Under the pieces are notes generated by a model. It saw only the letters and a program-made list of their open reading frames with translations. It did no database searches and had not been told where the DNA came from. Position numbers and translations under genes: made by a program. This document shows, in pieces, positions 1 to 8,912 of a stretch of 14,928 nt of DNA (positions are counted from its first letter, which is position 1; the number at the start of each line of letters is the position of its first letter). Location: assembly GCA_902459845.2 (NCBI GenBank), contig CABPSV020000499.1, positions 1 to 14,928 on the forward strand, written 5' to 3'. Origin of the DNA: Hepatocystis sp. ex Piliocolobus tephrosceles (Eukaryota > Apicomplexa > Aconoidasida > Haemosporida > Plasmodiidae).

Positions 1-182
1 TAATATTATACGCTAATTTACATACATATATATACTTCTACTTAAATAAATAACTATATGTATAAAAATAAAACTAAGTTCGAACAAATGACAATGTTCT
101 TAAATACTTAAGATTCGATTTGTTTACATATTGCCTCAACTTTTTAACAAAAAAAAAAGCAACATATGTAGCGCAGTTAACA

Positions 183-233
183 CAGCATAACAAACGCAGC
201 ATAACAAACGCAACACAACAAACGCCACAAACG
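183..233. repeat. 14-nt tandem repeat
   Basis: Two exact copies of CAGCATAACAAACG are followed by a variant (CAACACAACAAACG) and a truncated copy (CCACAAACG). It is less AT-rich than its surroundings. No coding role is visible. Confidence 0.8.
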
Positions 234-373
234 TAAAAAACACAACAAATTGGTTTTAAACATAATGTTAAATTATTATATGTATCGTTTAACTATATAA
301 CATAGGAGTGCATGTAAAGATGTATATATATACGCATAAACATTTTATATAAATTATTACATAAATCAATATG

Positions 374-376
<3 letters not shown>

Positions 377-421
<45 letters not shown>
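377..421. repeat. (TA)n microsatellite
   Basis: About 22 uninterrupted TA dinucleotides, typical of Plasmodium intergenic DNA. Similar runs lie at 724-757, about 2667-2693, about 13850-13878 and 13960-14013. Confidence 0.95.
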
Positions 422-425
<4 letters not shown>

Positions 426-718
426 TATGTGTTCATTGTGCATATGTTATACATACGCTTTGTACGCACTATGCATATCTATCTATCTTTTTTTTTTTTT
501 TTTTTTTTTTACCTCCAAAAATTGAACCGAATTAGCATTAATTATCATTTTATATTAAGTCATGATTTTGAAAACCAAGGAAACAATCTTATATTGTTTT
601 AACTTCGACGGTATATTTAAATATATTTATATATTATTATTGCCAATAAATGCATTTAAAAAAAAACATTTTAGGTATAGGGATTTACATATGTGCTCGG
701 CTTATTATGTGTGCTATT

Positions 719-761
<43 letters not shown>

Positions 762-1460
762 CAAAACATTACAAAAAAAATTACATAATACTTTAATTAT
801 ACAAAACTAGTACTTTTAAAAAAAATACGTTACTCTTATGTTTGATTTGAGAAGATGGAATTTATGGTTTGCACGCCTATTATATATATATATATATATA
901 TACATATATATATTATAAAAAAAAAAAAAAAAACTAATTTTTTCTTATAAAAAAATGTTTACCTAAATAATAAATGTTAAAAAAAAAAAAAAAATCATAT
1001 AAAACCTGCAAAATAGAATTACGTAATTATTTAATTTAATGTGTAGAACAAAAGTATTAAAGTAATACTATTAAAATAAACTTCAGCAGGAAATGTGAAT
1101 ATATACATATATATAAAATTCGTAGATAAATAAGTAATATAAATAAATGAATAAATAAATCCGTATATAATGCACATGTATAAATATTTATGTACTGTTT
1201 ATATTTAGAAATTAAGCAGTATGCATTTTGTTATATGTTAAAAAAAACATCGAAATGCTATGTTCTCTTACAAAATAATATTTTTCTTATAAAAAAGTAT
1301 TTTATTTTAAAGTATATATTTTTTTTTTTTTAATTTTTAAACTTTAAAAAAAAAAAAAAAAATGAATTTAAAAACATGTTACAGAGGTCACTAAATTATT
1401 ACAATATATATGAATATATAAATATACCTATCACGTGAATGATTAGTTTATGTGGCTTTC

Positions 1461-1660
1461 TATTTATTCATTCGTTTGTTCGTTTGTTTGTTCGTTTGTT
1501 TGTTCGTTTGTTTATTCGTTTGTTTGTTCGTTTGTTTATTCGTTTGTTTATTCGTTTATTTATTCGTTTGTTCATTCGTTTGTCCATTCGTTTATCCATT
1601 CGTTTGTCCACTCGTTTGTGTCCATTCGTTTGTCCATTCATTTATTTATTCGCTTATTTA
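1461..1660. repeat. TTCGTTTGTTTR-type minisatellite (4/12-nt periodicity)
   Basis: About 200 bases built from four-base words TTCG, TTTG, TTTA, TTCA and TCCA, arranged mostly as 12-nt units such as TTCGTTTGTTTA and TTCGTTTGTCCA. Because 12 is a multiple of three, all three forward frames are open for 69-106 codons and give repetitive Phe/Leu/Arg/Ser-rich peptides. These have no start context or non-repeat sequence that would suggest a gene. Confidence 0.9.
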
Positions 1661-2152
1661 ACCACTTTCTAAAATATATATTATTTATTTATCTGCTTGT
1701 TTTTTATTTATTAATCATTCGTTTATTTTTGTACTTTTTACATATTTTTTTTTTTTTTTTTTTTTTTTAACTTTCTTGGACAAATAATAATCAAACAATA
1801 AAATTTTTTATTTTGAAATTTTTTTTTAATTAAATAAAGTAAAACTGAAAATGCAAAAAAACAGTTAAAAAAAAAAAAAAAAACATTATATTTACACTTT
1901 TCTAATGCATTAATTTAAAAAAAAATGAATTTTCTAAAAAAAAAAAAAAAATTGATTTCTCTTTCTATATAAAAACGTTAAAGAAGCGCATTATTTTGTT
2001 TACGTTTTAATAAATTGTATTTTTTTATTAATGTTAAAAAAAGTAGAAGTTTTCAATTATTCCATAAATGTATGAGTTATAATATATTATAAGACGAGAA
2101 ACGTTCTAAAATGTGGCACATGATCGAAAATCTTTAAAAATAGGTAAAAATG

Positions 2153-2172
2153 CGTACGTACGTACGTACGTA
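2153..2172. repeat. (CGTA)5 self-complementary tetranucleotide repeat
   Basis: Five perfect copies of CGTA, followed by TGTA derivatives and a (TA)n run. The unit is self-complementary in register, so the whole block is a palindrome and could extrude as a cruciform. Confidence 0.85.
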
Positions 2173-2185
2173 TGTATGAATATAA

Positions 2186-2218
<33 letters not shown>

Positions 2219-2341
2219 GAAATATATATATTAGTAAATTATGTTAATATATTAACTATCTATATAGTTTCATTTTTATTTGCGTTTTTAAAAAATGTAA
2301 AAAAAATTTAAAGATCTGATTATTTTGTAGTTGTATAATTA

Positions 2342-2342
<1 letters not shown>

Positions 2343-2388
<46 letters not shown>
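2343..2388. repeat. Poly(dA) tract of 46
   Basis: An uninterrupted run of 46 A, the longest homopolymer in the window. Tracts this long are often length-polymorphic and hard to assemble, so the exact length is uncertain. Confidence 0.9.
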
Positions 2389-2393
<5 letters not shown>

Positions 2394-2547
2394 TTAATAA
2401 ATAAAAACATGTGTTATTACTAATTATTACGGCGAGCATTATTTTTTATAAAAAATGAATAAATATACGAATGTTCATAACAGTAATGTAAAATTTAAGT
2501 TTCAACTTTTTAATACGAATAAAAAAAGGCGAAATGAGCAAATGTGT

Positions 2548-2595
2548 GAATAAATAAGCGAATAAATAAGTGAATAAATAAGTGAATAAATAAGT
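2548..2595. repeat. 12-nt tandem repeat GAATAAATAAGT
   Basis: Four contiguous 12-nt copies (the first ends in C instead of T). Built of four-base words like the 1461 and 3478 arrays. Non-coding. Confidence 0.85.
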
Positions 2596-2661
2596 GAATG
2601 TGTAGTAAATTCGCAAACAAATCAATAAATAAAATATAACCAAACTAAACTATAAAAATGG

Positions 2662-2695
<34 letters not shown>

Positions 2696-3477
2696 CTTTA
2701 GAACGGAATTAAAAGGTATTTGTGAAATATAACTCTTCTGTACAATTCCTTTTTTTATTGTGCTTTAAAAGTAGAAAATATTAACAAAAGAATATTTTTA
2801 TATCCTACCCATGGTCAACTGTCAAAAAACATATTAACATGTTATATATTTATACATATATGTATGTATTAATTGCTAAATCACGGATTTCTATAAATTA
2901 CCTTTCTTTTATTATATATTAAAAAAAAAAGGAAAAGAAAAATATTTTGTTTTATATGTTAAATATGTTTACAAAAATATACTCGCATTAATTTTCCCAA
3001 CAAGTGAAATTCCTTACGGGTGAAGTTCCCTTAAAGTAAAATAAAAGCATTAAAAATGTTTAATCGTTTGTAGATTCGTTCACCTGTTTTTTTTTGTTTT
3101 TTTTTTTTATTTTTTTTTATTTTTTTTTTCTTATTTGATAATGGCCTAAAATTAAGAAAATATACTCTATTTAATTAAATCAAATATATCTTTTTTTGGC
3201 TTCAAAAAAAATAAGTATAACTGTATAGGCATTTTTTTAAAATATGAAGAAGATAAAATATGACATAAAACAAACTTTATTATTTTCGCACAAATGTATA
3301 ACATATACAAGTGTATATATATATATTTAATCTAAATGTACTCGCATTTTTAAGTTACTGATGTAGGTACTTATGGCATGTTCCTCAATCCCCAGCACTT
3401 GATACCTTAATCATACACTGTTTATTCATAAATAAGTGAATATATAAGTGCATACGCACGGATATGTACAAATATAT

Positions 3478-3645
3478 AAACAAATACATAAACAAATACA
3501 TAAACAAATATATAAACAAATACATAAACAAATATATAAACAAATATATAAATAAATATATAAACAAATATATGTACATATATATGTACAAACATATGTA
3601 CAAACATATTTACAAACATATGTACAAACATATGTACATATATAT
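3478..3645. repeat. 14-copy 12-nt minisatellite in the PRPF40 3' flank
   Basis: Exactly 168 bases, 14 units in perfect 12-nt register. There are two subfamilies: eight copies of AAACAAATAYAT (3478-3573), then six copies of GTACAAACATAT or close variants (3574-3645). It starts 57 bases beyond the PRPF40 stop codon and so may lie in the 3' UTR. The 12-nt period keeps several frames open on both strands, but the products are pure repeats. Confidence 0.9.
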
Positions 3646-3701
3646 ATATATGTGTACGGGTGCACTTATTCATTTATTTATTTTTGTTCATAAATATAAA
3701 C

Positions 3702-6700
3702 CTAGTCAGATACATAGTTATCTATAGTACGCAAGGACTCAATTGTGTGTGTACTCGCATCGGAATATTCTTTTTCATATTTGTTATATTTTTGCTTTTG
3801 TTGGTTTTGGTGTTCATGCAAATGTGTGTGTTCATGTGTGTGTTCATTTGTGTGTTCATTTGTATGCTCATTTGTTTGTCCATTTGTTTGTCCATTTGTT
3901 TGTCCATTTGTTTGGTCGTTCGAACGATCGACTGAATACTGTTCTGAATGATTACTTGAAAAGCTATCATTTTGGTCATCACTAGATTGTGTATATTCTT
4001 TTTTCCTTTTTTTGTTAAAATGTTTATGCAAATTAAAATTTGAAGAATTGTTTGATATATCCCTTTTTTTGGGATTGTAAGAATTTTTCCATAAATTATA
4101 AGCATTTAATTTTTGTTCTTCACTTTGACATAAGGTACATATAAGTGGCCATTTACTGGACTTTTTTATTATACTGATTACCTTTTGAAATGTCATATTA
4201 GGTTTAAGTTCAGGTTGTTTACTTAAGAATTTAGCTACTTTATAAATATGTTTAGTTTTTCTGTTTTTTTTATTTATTTTAATTTTTTTTTGTATAGATA
4301 GATAAATAAAATGCATATTATTGATTGGTATGTTGTATTTTTTTTGTTCATTATTAAATGTTTTTAAAAAATCATCTAATGTTGTATTTTCATCTATAAG
4401 ACAATTCATTTCTTTATGAGCAGTTTTAATATAATATTTATGTTTTAAATAATTTGTTTGTAACATATCTATAAATTCTTCAAATAACATTTTCGGTGTT
4501 GATCCACTATGTCCTAACAAATCAGTATATCTTATATCTTTATATATTTGTGACACAAAATAAATCCATTGTGTTTTCATATTAAGTATATTTTTTTCAT
4601 AAGATTCGTTTAGTAATTGTATAAATGCATCTCTTTTTTTTCTTAAAATTCTATAAATTTTTTTTTTTATTGCTGTGTTTTCTTCATTATAAAAACTTTC
4701 ATAAAAATGTTCCCAACGTGCTAATGCATCAATTTTATGTAAAGCATTAAAATGTTCATCATTTTGGAAATATATTTTTATATCTTTCCAACTTAATGGA
4801 TTATTTTTATTACTAGAATATTCTTTAAATTTTTCTTTTAATATATCTTCATTTTTTTTTTTTTTTTTTTTTCGAAATTCTTTAAATTTATATTTATAAT
4901 CATCTAAAAAGTCTTGAAAAATTTCATCTCTTTCTTTTTCATCTACCCAATCCCACCATTCTTCTGTATAAAACTCTGATGCGAATTGTACATATGTAGT
5001 GTCTTCATTTAATTTTTCCCATTTTAATAATGTTTGAAATATAAGTTCTCTTGATTTTTGTCTTTTCCTTCTTTCTTGTTCGATAGTTCTTTTAACAGTA
5101 TGACTCACATATTCAGAAAAAAATTGTTTTTTTTCACCTTTTGTTAAAATAACTAAACTTTGCCATCTACTATCTTTTTCTAAAACTTTAACTGCATAAT
5201 CCCAAGTTGTTTTAGGATTTATATTTATATCTTCAAATAATATTTTTAAATGTGTTTTTGCATCTTCCTTATTATCGAATTTGGGCCATATTACAGTTTT
5301 TTTTATTGTTACTTCACTTTTTTCATCATTATTTTTTATAACATCTATATTACTTATTATGCTGTTTGATGATGTGGTATCCAAAATTTCTTTATATGTT
5401 TGGTTAGTATTATGTGATGTATTTTTAGAAGCATATTTACTTGCTTCGGATGGGTCACTGTTATCATGATAAACATTTTTTTCATAATCTGTGTTTTTAC
5501 TTTTATTATTAAATTTTATATTATTTAATGTTAAGTTCTGATGTGTGGAAAGGTCTTCTTCTGAGCTTATGCTCTTATGTTTTGTAAGTATTAACTTATC
5601 TGTCTCTACCTTTTCTACACCTTTTTTTTCTACTCCTTCTTCGTTTACTGCCTCTTCGTTTACTGCCTCTTCGTTTACTCCTTCTTCATTTATTGCCTCT
5701 TTATTTACTGCCTCTTCGTTTATTGCCTCTTCGTTTATTGCCTCTTCGTTTACTGCATCTTCGTTTACTGCCTCTTTTTTCTTTTCCTCCTCAGCAGCAC
5801 ATTCTAATTTAATTTTTTTTATTTCTTCTGGTTCTTCCCAAACACTGACATATTCTTTTTCATTATGCCAATATTTCCGACCATTACTACAAGTATACTC
5901 TTTCCAAGATGTTTGTCTCGAAATCATTAATTCTACTTTGCTTTTAAGTTCATCCGGTTTTTCCCATTTAGAACGTTTTGTTATAGAATTATAATAATAT
6001 TTTATTCCATTCTTAGCTACCATTTCACACCAACCATGATTATCTTTATTAACGTTTCCCACGTCGTTTGTATTTGTACTTGTATTAGTGTTTGTATTTG
6101 TGTTTGTGCTTGTGTTTGTACTTGTGCTTGTGCTTGCAATTGTGTTTGCATTAGTTGGAAGATCCATTAAAAAACTACTATTCATTATTTGTTGCGAATT
6201 ATTTAACATGTGATCATCTGAGTTAAACATTTTCATCATGTTAGGAGGGTTCATATACATAACCATTGGGTTCATATTTTCTGGTTTACTTGGGGGTAAT
6301 GGAATGTTATTTACATTATTATGCTGTGTATACATATTGTTATAATGATTATATCCTGTGTTTGTATGCATAGGATTATTTTGGTTTTGATAATAATCTG
6401 AGGTATTTATATTCATATTTGGCATGAAGCCAGGCATGAAATATTGTTGATAAGGAGGTAATTGGTTCAATGGGTTGGGCATGCCATGTGGGGACATACC
6501 ATGTGGAGGTAGACCATGTGGAGATATACCATGCGGAGGTAGACCATGTGAAGGTAAACCCTGTGAAGGTATACCCTGTGGAGGCATACTATGTGGAGGC
6601 ATACCCTGTGGAGGCATACTATGTGGAAGCATACCCGGAGGTAATATACCATGAGATGATAAATTAGATATGTTAACCATGTTAGAAAATGGGGGCATAT

Positions 6701-6761
6701 TTGGTACTCCTATTGTGTTGGGAGTATTTGGTATATGAAGCTTACTTTGATTGCTTGACAT
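3702..6761 (-). CDS. PRPF40: Pre-mRNA-processing factor 40 (PRP40), WW/FF-domain U1 snRNP protein
   Basis: Known role of the family: a nuclear U1 snRNP-associated factor that helps bridge the 5' splice site and the branch-point complex, with WW domains binding proline-rich partners and FF domains acting as scaffolds. Seen: one uninterrupted frame of 1019 aa starting at the ATG at 6759-6761. The open frame extends 21 codons upstream only through a poly-Lys-coding A tract and has no ATG there. Domains: Pro/Met/His/Gly pentapeptide repeats (about residues 36-95); Ser/Thr/Asn repeat (210-232); WW1 (about 243-270, W244 and W266, KYYYNS core); WW2 (about 286-312, W286, W308); Asn-Glu-Glu-Ala/Val repeat (about 330-379); FF domains near 500-558, 569-629, 638-694, 709-769 and a distal FF-like segment near 840-895; a QTNG/EHTN repeat (about 947-982). 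WW2 has YWHN in place of the usual aromatic pair plus N. Function assigned with high confidence; FF boundaries are approximate. Confidence 0.95.
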   Translation of the reverse strand: MSSNQSKLHIPNTPNTIGVPNMPPFSNMVNISNLSSHGILPPGMLPHSMPPQGMPPHSMPPQGIPSQGLPSHGLPPHGISPHGLPPHGMSPHGMPNPLNQLPPYQQYFMPGFMPNMNINTSDYYQNQNNPMHTNTGYNHYNNMYTQHNNVNNIPLPPSKPENMNPMVMYMNPPNMMKMFNSDDHMLNNSQQIMNSSFLMDLPTNANTIASTSTSTNTSTNTNTNTNTSTNTNDVGNVNKDNHGWCEMVAKNGIKYYYNSITKRSKWEKPDELKSKVELMISRQTSWKEYTCSNGRKYWHNEKEYVSVWEEPEEIKKIKLECAAEEEKKKEAVNEDAVNEEAINEEAINEEAVNKEAINEEGVNEEAVNEEAVNEEGVEKKGVEKVETDKLILTKHKSISSEEDLSTHQNLTLNNIKFNNKSKNTDYEKNVYHDNSDPSEASKYASKNTSHNTNQTYKEILDTTSSNSIISNIDVIKNNDEKSEVTIKKTVIWPKFDNKEDAKTHLKILFEDININPKTTWDYAVKVLEKDSRWQSLVILTKGEKKQFFSEYVSHTVKRTIEQERRKRQKSRELIFQTLLKWEKLNEDTTYVQFASEFYTEEWWDWVDEKERDEIFQDFLDDYKYKFKEFRKKKKKKNEDILKEKFKEYSSNKNNPLSWKDIKIYFQNDEHFNALHKIDALARWEHFYESFYNEENTAIKKKIYRILRKKRDAFIQLLNESYEKNILNMKTQWIYFVSQIYKDIRYTDLLGHSGSTPKMLFEEFIDMLQTNYLKHKYYIKTAHKEMNCLIDENTTLDDFLKTFNNEQKKYNIPINNMHFIYLSIQKKIKINKKNRKTKHIYKVAKFLSKQPELKPNMTFQKVISIIKKSSKWPLICTLCQSEEQKLNAYNLWKNSYNPKKRDISNNSSNFNLHKHFNKKRKKEYTQSSDDQNDSFSSNHSEQYSVDRSNDQTNGQTNGQTNGQTNEHTNEHTNEHTHEHTHLHEHQNQQKQKYNKYEKEYSDASTHTIESLRTIDNYVSD
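3816..3923 (-). repeat. Coding 12-nt repeat for QTNG/EHTN tetrapeptides
   Basis: Near the C-terminus of PRP40 the coding strand repeats a 12-nt unit (CAAACAAATGGA, Q-T-N-G) that grades into E-H-T-N and E-H-T-H units. It contributes about 36 residues of polar low complexity. The unit contains the octamer AAACAAAT, also found in the 3478-3573 array, there on the other strand. Confidence 0.9.
4852..4872 (-). repeat. A21 homopolymer inside the PRPF40 coding region
   Basis: Twenty-one consecutive A on the coding strand encode the Lys run in R-K6-N between the second and third FF domains. The frame is intact with this count, but a change of one base would break the gene, so it is the most error-prone point of the CDS. 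Confidence 0.9.
5625..5774 (-). repeat. Coding 15-nt repeat (Asn-Glu-Glu-Ala/Gly-Val/Ile)n
   Basis: Ten pentapeptide units in an acidic linker after WW2 of PRP40. The antisense strand is also open here for 149 codons (5545-5994, Ser/Phe/Thr-rich), a by-product of the 15-nt period. Confidence 0.9.
6477..6656 (-). repeat. Coding 15-nt repeat (Pro-Pro-His/Gln-Gly/Ser-Met/Leu/Ile)n
   Basis: About twelve pentapeptide units near the N-terminus of PRP40, Pro/Met/Gly/His-rich. Proline-rich N-terminal stretches are plausible docking sites for WW or other proline-binding domains, possibly the protein's own. This last point is inference. Confidence 0.85.
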
Positions 6762-7330
6762 GTTTTTTTTTTTTTTTTTGTTTTTTTTTTTTTTATAATG
6801 GTGTGTTAAATTTACAAAGCACACTAAAATAGTTTTTTAATATTTTTAGTTATAAACTGTTATCACCATACTTAGTTCACATCCTTTTTATCACAATCGT
6901 TTTTTTAAATGTGACTGCAATGTGTTTTTTTTTTTTTTTTTTACAAGTTAATAGTTTTGTTTTAATTATATGGGCCACGGGAGTTATATATATATATATA
7001 TATATATATTCTATGCCTCGAGCCTTAATCCGTTTTTTTTTTTTTTTTTTTGTTTTTAATTAAACTTCTTATAAAAGACTTTATACTTAAAAAATTCGTT
7101 TGTTTTAATTATATATCTGTATATGTATATTTTTATGTTAACTTACATGTACTAATAACGTACCTAAAATTAAACACAAATTAAAGACTATACCGCCAAT
7201 GATATATTTAAACCAGAAGAAAAAATCGAAGAAAATGCAAAAAAAAATAAATAAATAAATAAATAAATAAAAAAATAAAAAAATAAAAAAAAATAAAATA
7301 AATGAAAGAAAGAAAGAAAAAAAGAAAGCA

Positions 7331-7480
7331 AATTAAATATAAGCAAATTAATATAAACAAATTAAATATAAGCAAATTAAATATAAGCAAATTAATATAA
7401 GCAAATTAATATAAGCAAATTAATATAAACAAATTAATATAAACAAATTAAATATAAGCAAATTAAATATAAGCAAGTTA
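7331..7480. repeat. AAGCAAATTAATAT-type tandem repeat
   Basis: Roughly ten imperfect copies of a 14-15-nt unit alternating AAGCAAATTAATAT and AAACAAATTAAATAT. It is preceded at 7245-7320 by AAAT and GAAA tetranucleotide runs. Confidence 0.8.
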
Positions 7481-7640
7481 TGTATAAAAAAAAGAAGCAA
7501 AATAAATAAGCAGCGACATACAAAATAAAGTTCTGTTATTTTTTTTTTTTTTGTAGTTAAAACAGTAAACTACTCTTTTACAGATATTTAAAGGAAAACT
7601 AAATTATTTATACACTCGCTTCCCTAATTATTTTGTCCAT

Positions 7641-7720
7641 TTGCTTATTTGCTCATTTGCTTATTTGCTCATTTGCTTATTTGCTCATTCGTTCATTTGT
7701 TCATTTGTTCATTTGTTTAT
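7641..7720. repeat. TTGCTTATTTGCTCAT 16-nt tandem repeat
   Basis: About three 16-nt copies followed by degenerating TTCATTTG words. Made of eight-base half units (TTGCTTAT / TTGCTCAT). Confidence 0.8.
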
Positions 7721-7890
7721 TTTATTGTTTTTACTTTAAACTATTATTTTTTTTTAATATTATCTTTATATTCAGCTATATTTACGCCAAAACTTTTCTT
7801 TGAATTATACGAATCTTATTTTTATGCAAAAAATTTTGTAAATTTCGACAAATGTACAATTTAAATAATTAAACGTTTATATATTTATTT

Positions 7891-8023
7891 TTTTTGTTCA
7901 TTTTTTTTCATTTATTTTCATTTTTTTTCATTTTTTTTCATTTTATTTGTTCATTTTTGTTCATTTATTTTCATTTTTGTTCATTTTTGTTCATTTTTGT
8001 TCATTTTTGTTCATTTTTGTTCA
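7891..8023. repeat. 10-nt tandem repeat TTCATTTTTG
   Basis: About thirteen 10-nt copies in near-perfect register, the later ones being exact TTCATTTTTG. Pyrimidine-rich on the plus strand. Confidence 0.85.
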
Positions 8024-8650
8024 TTTTTTTTTTTTTTACATTCTGAATAATTTTTTTTTATATATTTATTTAATTTTTCTTCTTTTTATACATTACAATT
8101 TTGATACTGTTAATGATAAATTTATATTGTATAAGACGCAATGTTTTTATATTTACAAACTTGTGTTCATTTATTCATATTATATTTATGTATTATATAT
8201 TTTTTTTTTTTTTTTTTTATGAAGCATTATAAAATTAAAAAAAAAAAAAATGACATTTAACAATAGGACACTAAACCATATGAAATTTGCATACCCTTAT
8301 ACGTAATTATACAAATGCAAAGTGGCATGTCAATAAATGCAAATAAAATATATGTTTATATTTAAAATAGTAAAACAACATTACATTATTCTTAAAAAGA
8401 TAAAAAAAAAAAGCACCCAAGCGTTGTAATACCCTTTTAATGTTATTATAACCTTACTATCAACTATAAAGCGCTTTTTTTTTTTTTTTTTTTTACAATC
8501 ACATTATTTTCATGTAAAGGTTATTTTTGTACATATATATATATTTTTTTTTTTTGAGATATTTCAAAAAAGTTATAAACATTGATTGAAACAAAACTAA
8601 AAATAATAAAAAAATAAATAAAATCACAAATTGAACATAAATAAAATTAC

Positions 8651-8743
8651 CATGTTAAAAAATTACCATGTCAAAAAATTATCATGTCAAAAAATTACCA
8701 TGTCAAAAAATTACCATGTCAAAAAATTACCATTTTAAAAATG
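8651..8743. repeat. 16-nt tandem repeat CATGTCAAAAAATTAC
   Basis: Five full copies (8651-8730) and a decayed sixth. Each copy carries an ATG on the plus strand in the context ACCATG. The period is not a multiple of three, so successive ATGs fall in different frames. It lies about 170 bases downstream of the SAS6L stop codon. Confidence 0.9.
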
Positions 8744-8912
8744 TATTAACAATTTCAGTTATATTGTATGAGCACAAAAAAATGTATGTAGGTACATACT
8801 TACATATATGTAGATATATAAAAGTACGTACATACCTATGCGTATATACCCTTTTTTCTTATCATGAAGTGATATCTTGTGATAAAAAAAAAAAGCCAGA
8901 ATTATTCACTTA

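Larger units (their letters stand above)
1..3701. other. Gene-free AT-rich region downstream of PRPF40
   Basis: No convincing coding exon was found on either strand in this 3.7 kb. It holds (TA)n runs (377-421, 724-757, about 2667-2693), a T23 run (488-510), an A46 run (2343-2388) and several minisatellites (183-233, 1461-1660, 2548-2595, 3478-3645). All open frames here are products of repeats whose unit is a multiple of three. Two short less AT-rich blocks (about 2990-3040 and 3361-3418) stand out but match no RNA family I can name. The left part may be the flank of a gene outside the window. Confidence 0.7.
6762..8912. other. Gene-free region between SAS6L and PRPF40 (PRPF40 upstream region)
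   Basis: About 2.15 kb between the SAS6L stop and the PRPF40 start, both genes on the minus strand. It should contain the SAS6L 3' end and the PRPF40 promoter. No TATA-like or initiator element can be picked out against the AT background. It holds T tracts, (TA)n at 6988-7009, and four unrelated tandem arrays (about 7331-7480, 7641-7720, 7891-8023, 8651-8730). No supported exon was found. Confidence 0.65.

Noticed and set aside
838..970. Short plus-strand frame MFDLRRWNLWFARLLYI
   Set aside because: It runs straight into (TA)n and A tracts, under 50 codons. Splice partners and a domain are absent.
1439..1770. Three overlapping plus-strand ORFs of 69-106 codons
   Set aside because: All three frames are open because the array has a 12-nt period. 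The products are pure repeat with no unique sequence.
3389..3405. Resemblance of TCAATCCCCAGCAC to rodent tRNA-derived SINE tails (possible host DNA)
   Set aside because: The match is only about 14 bases, with no A box, no SINE body and parasite-like repeats on both sides. Chance or an unrelated element is more likely.
3385..3727. ORFs on both strands over the 12-nt array
   Set aside because: Same cause: repeat periodicity. No domain, and no splice or start evidence.
5545..5994. 149-codon antisense ORF inside PRPF40
   Set aside because: It is the mirror of the NEEAV coding repeat and of WW-domain sequence. The minus strand clearly encodes the conserved protein.
6762..6824. A 21-residue N-terminal extension of PRP40
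   Set aside because: It begins at a GTG and is mostly Lys from A tracts. The first ATG in frame is at 6759-6761.
7135..7230. Minus-strand hydrophobic frame (WFKYIIGGIVFNL, then LILGTLLVH) ending at a GTAAGT-like site
   Set aside because: It looks like a membrane segment but has no ATG and no usable AG acceptor upstream through the T-rich repeats, so no gene model can be built.
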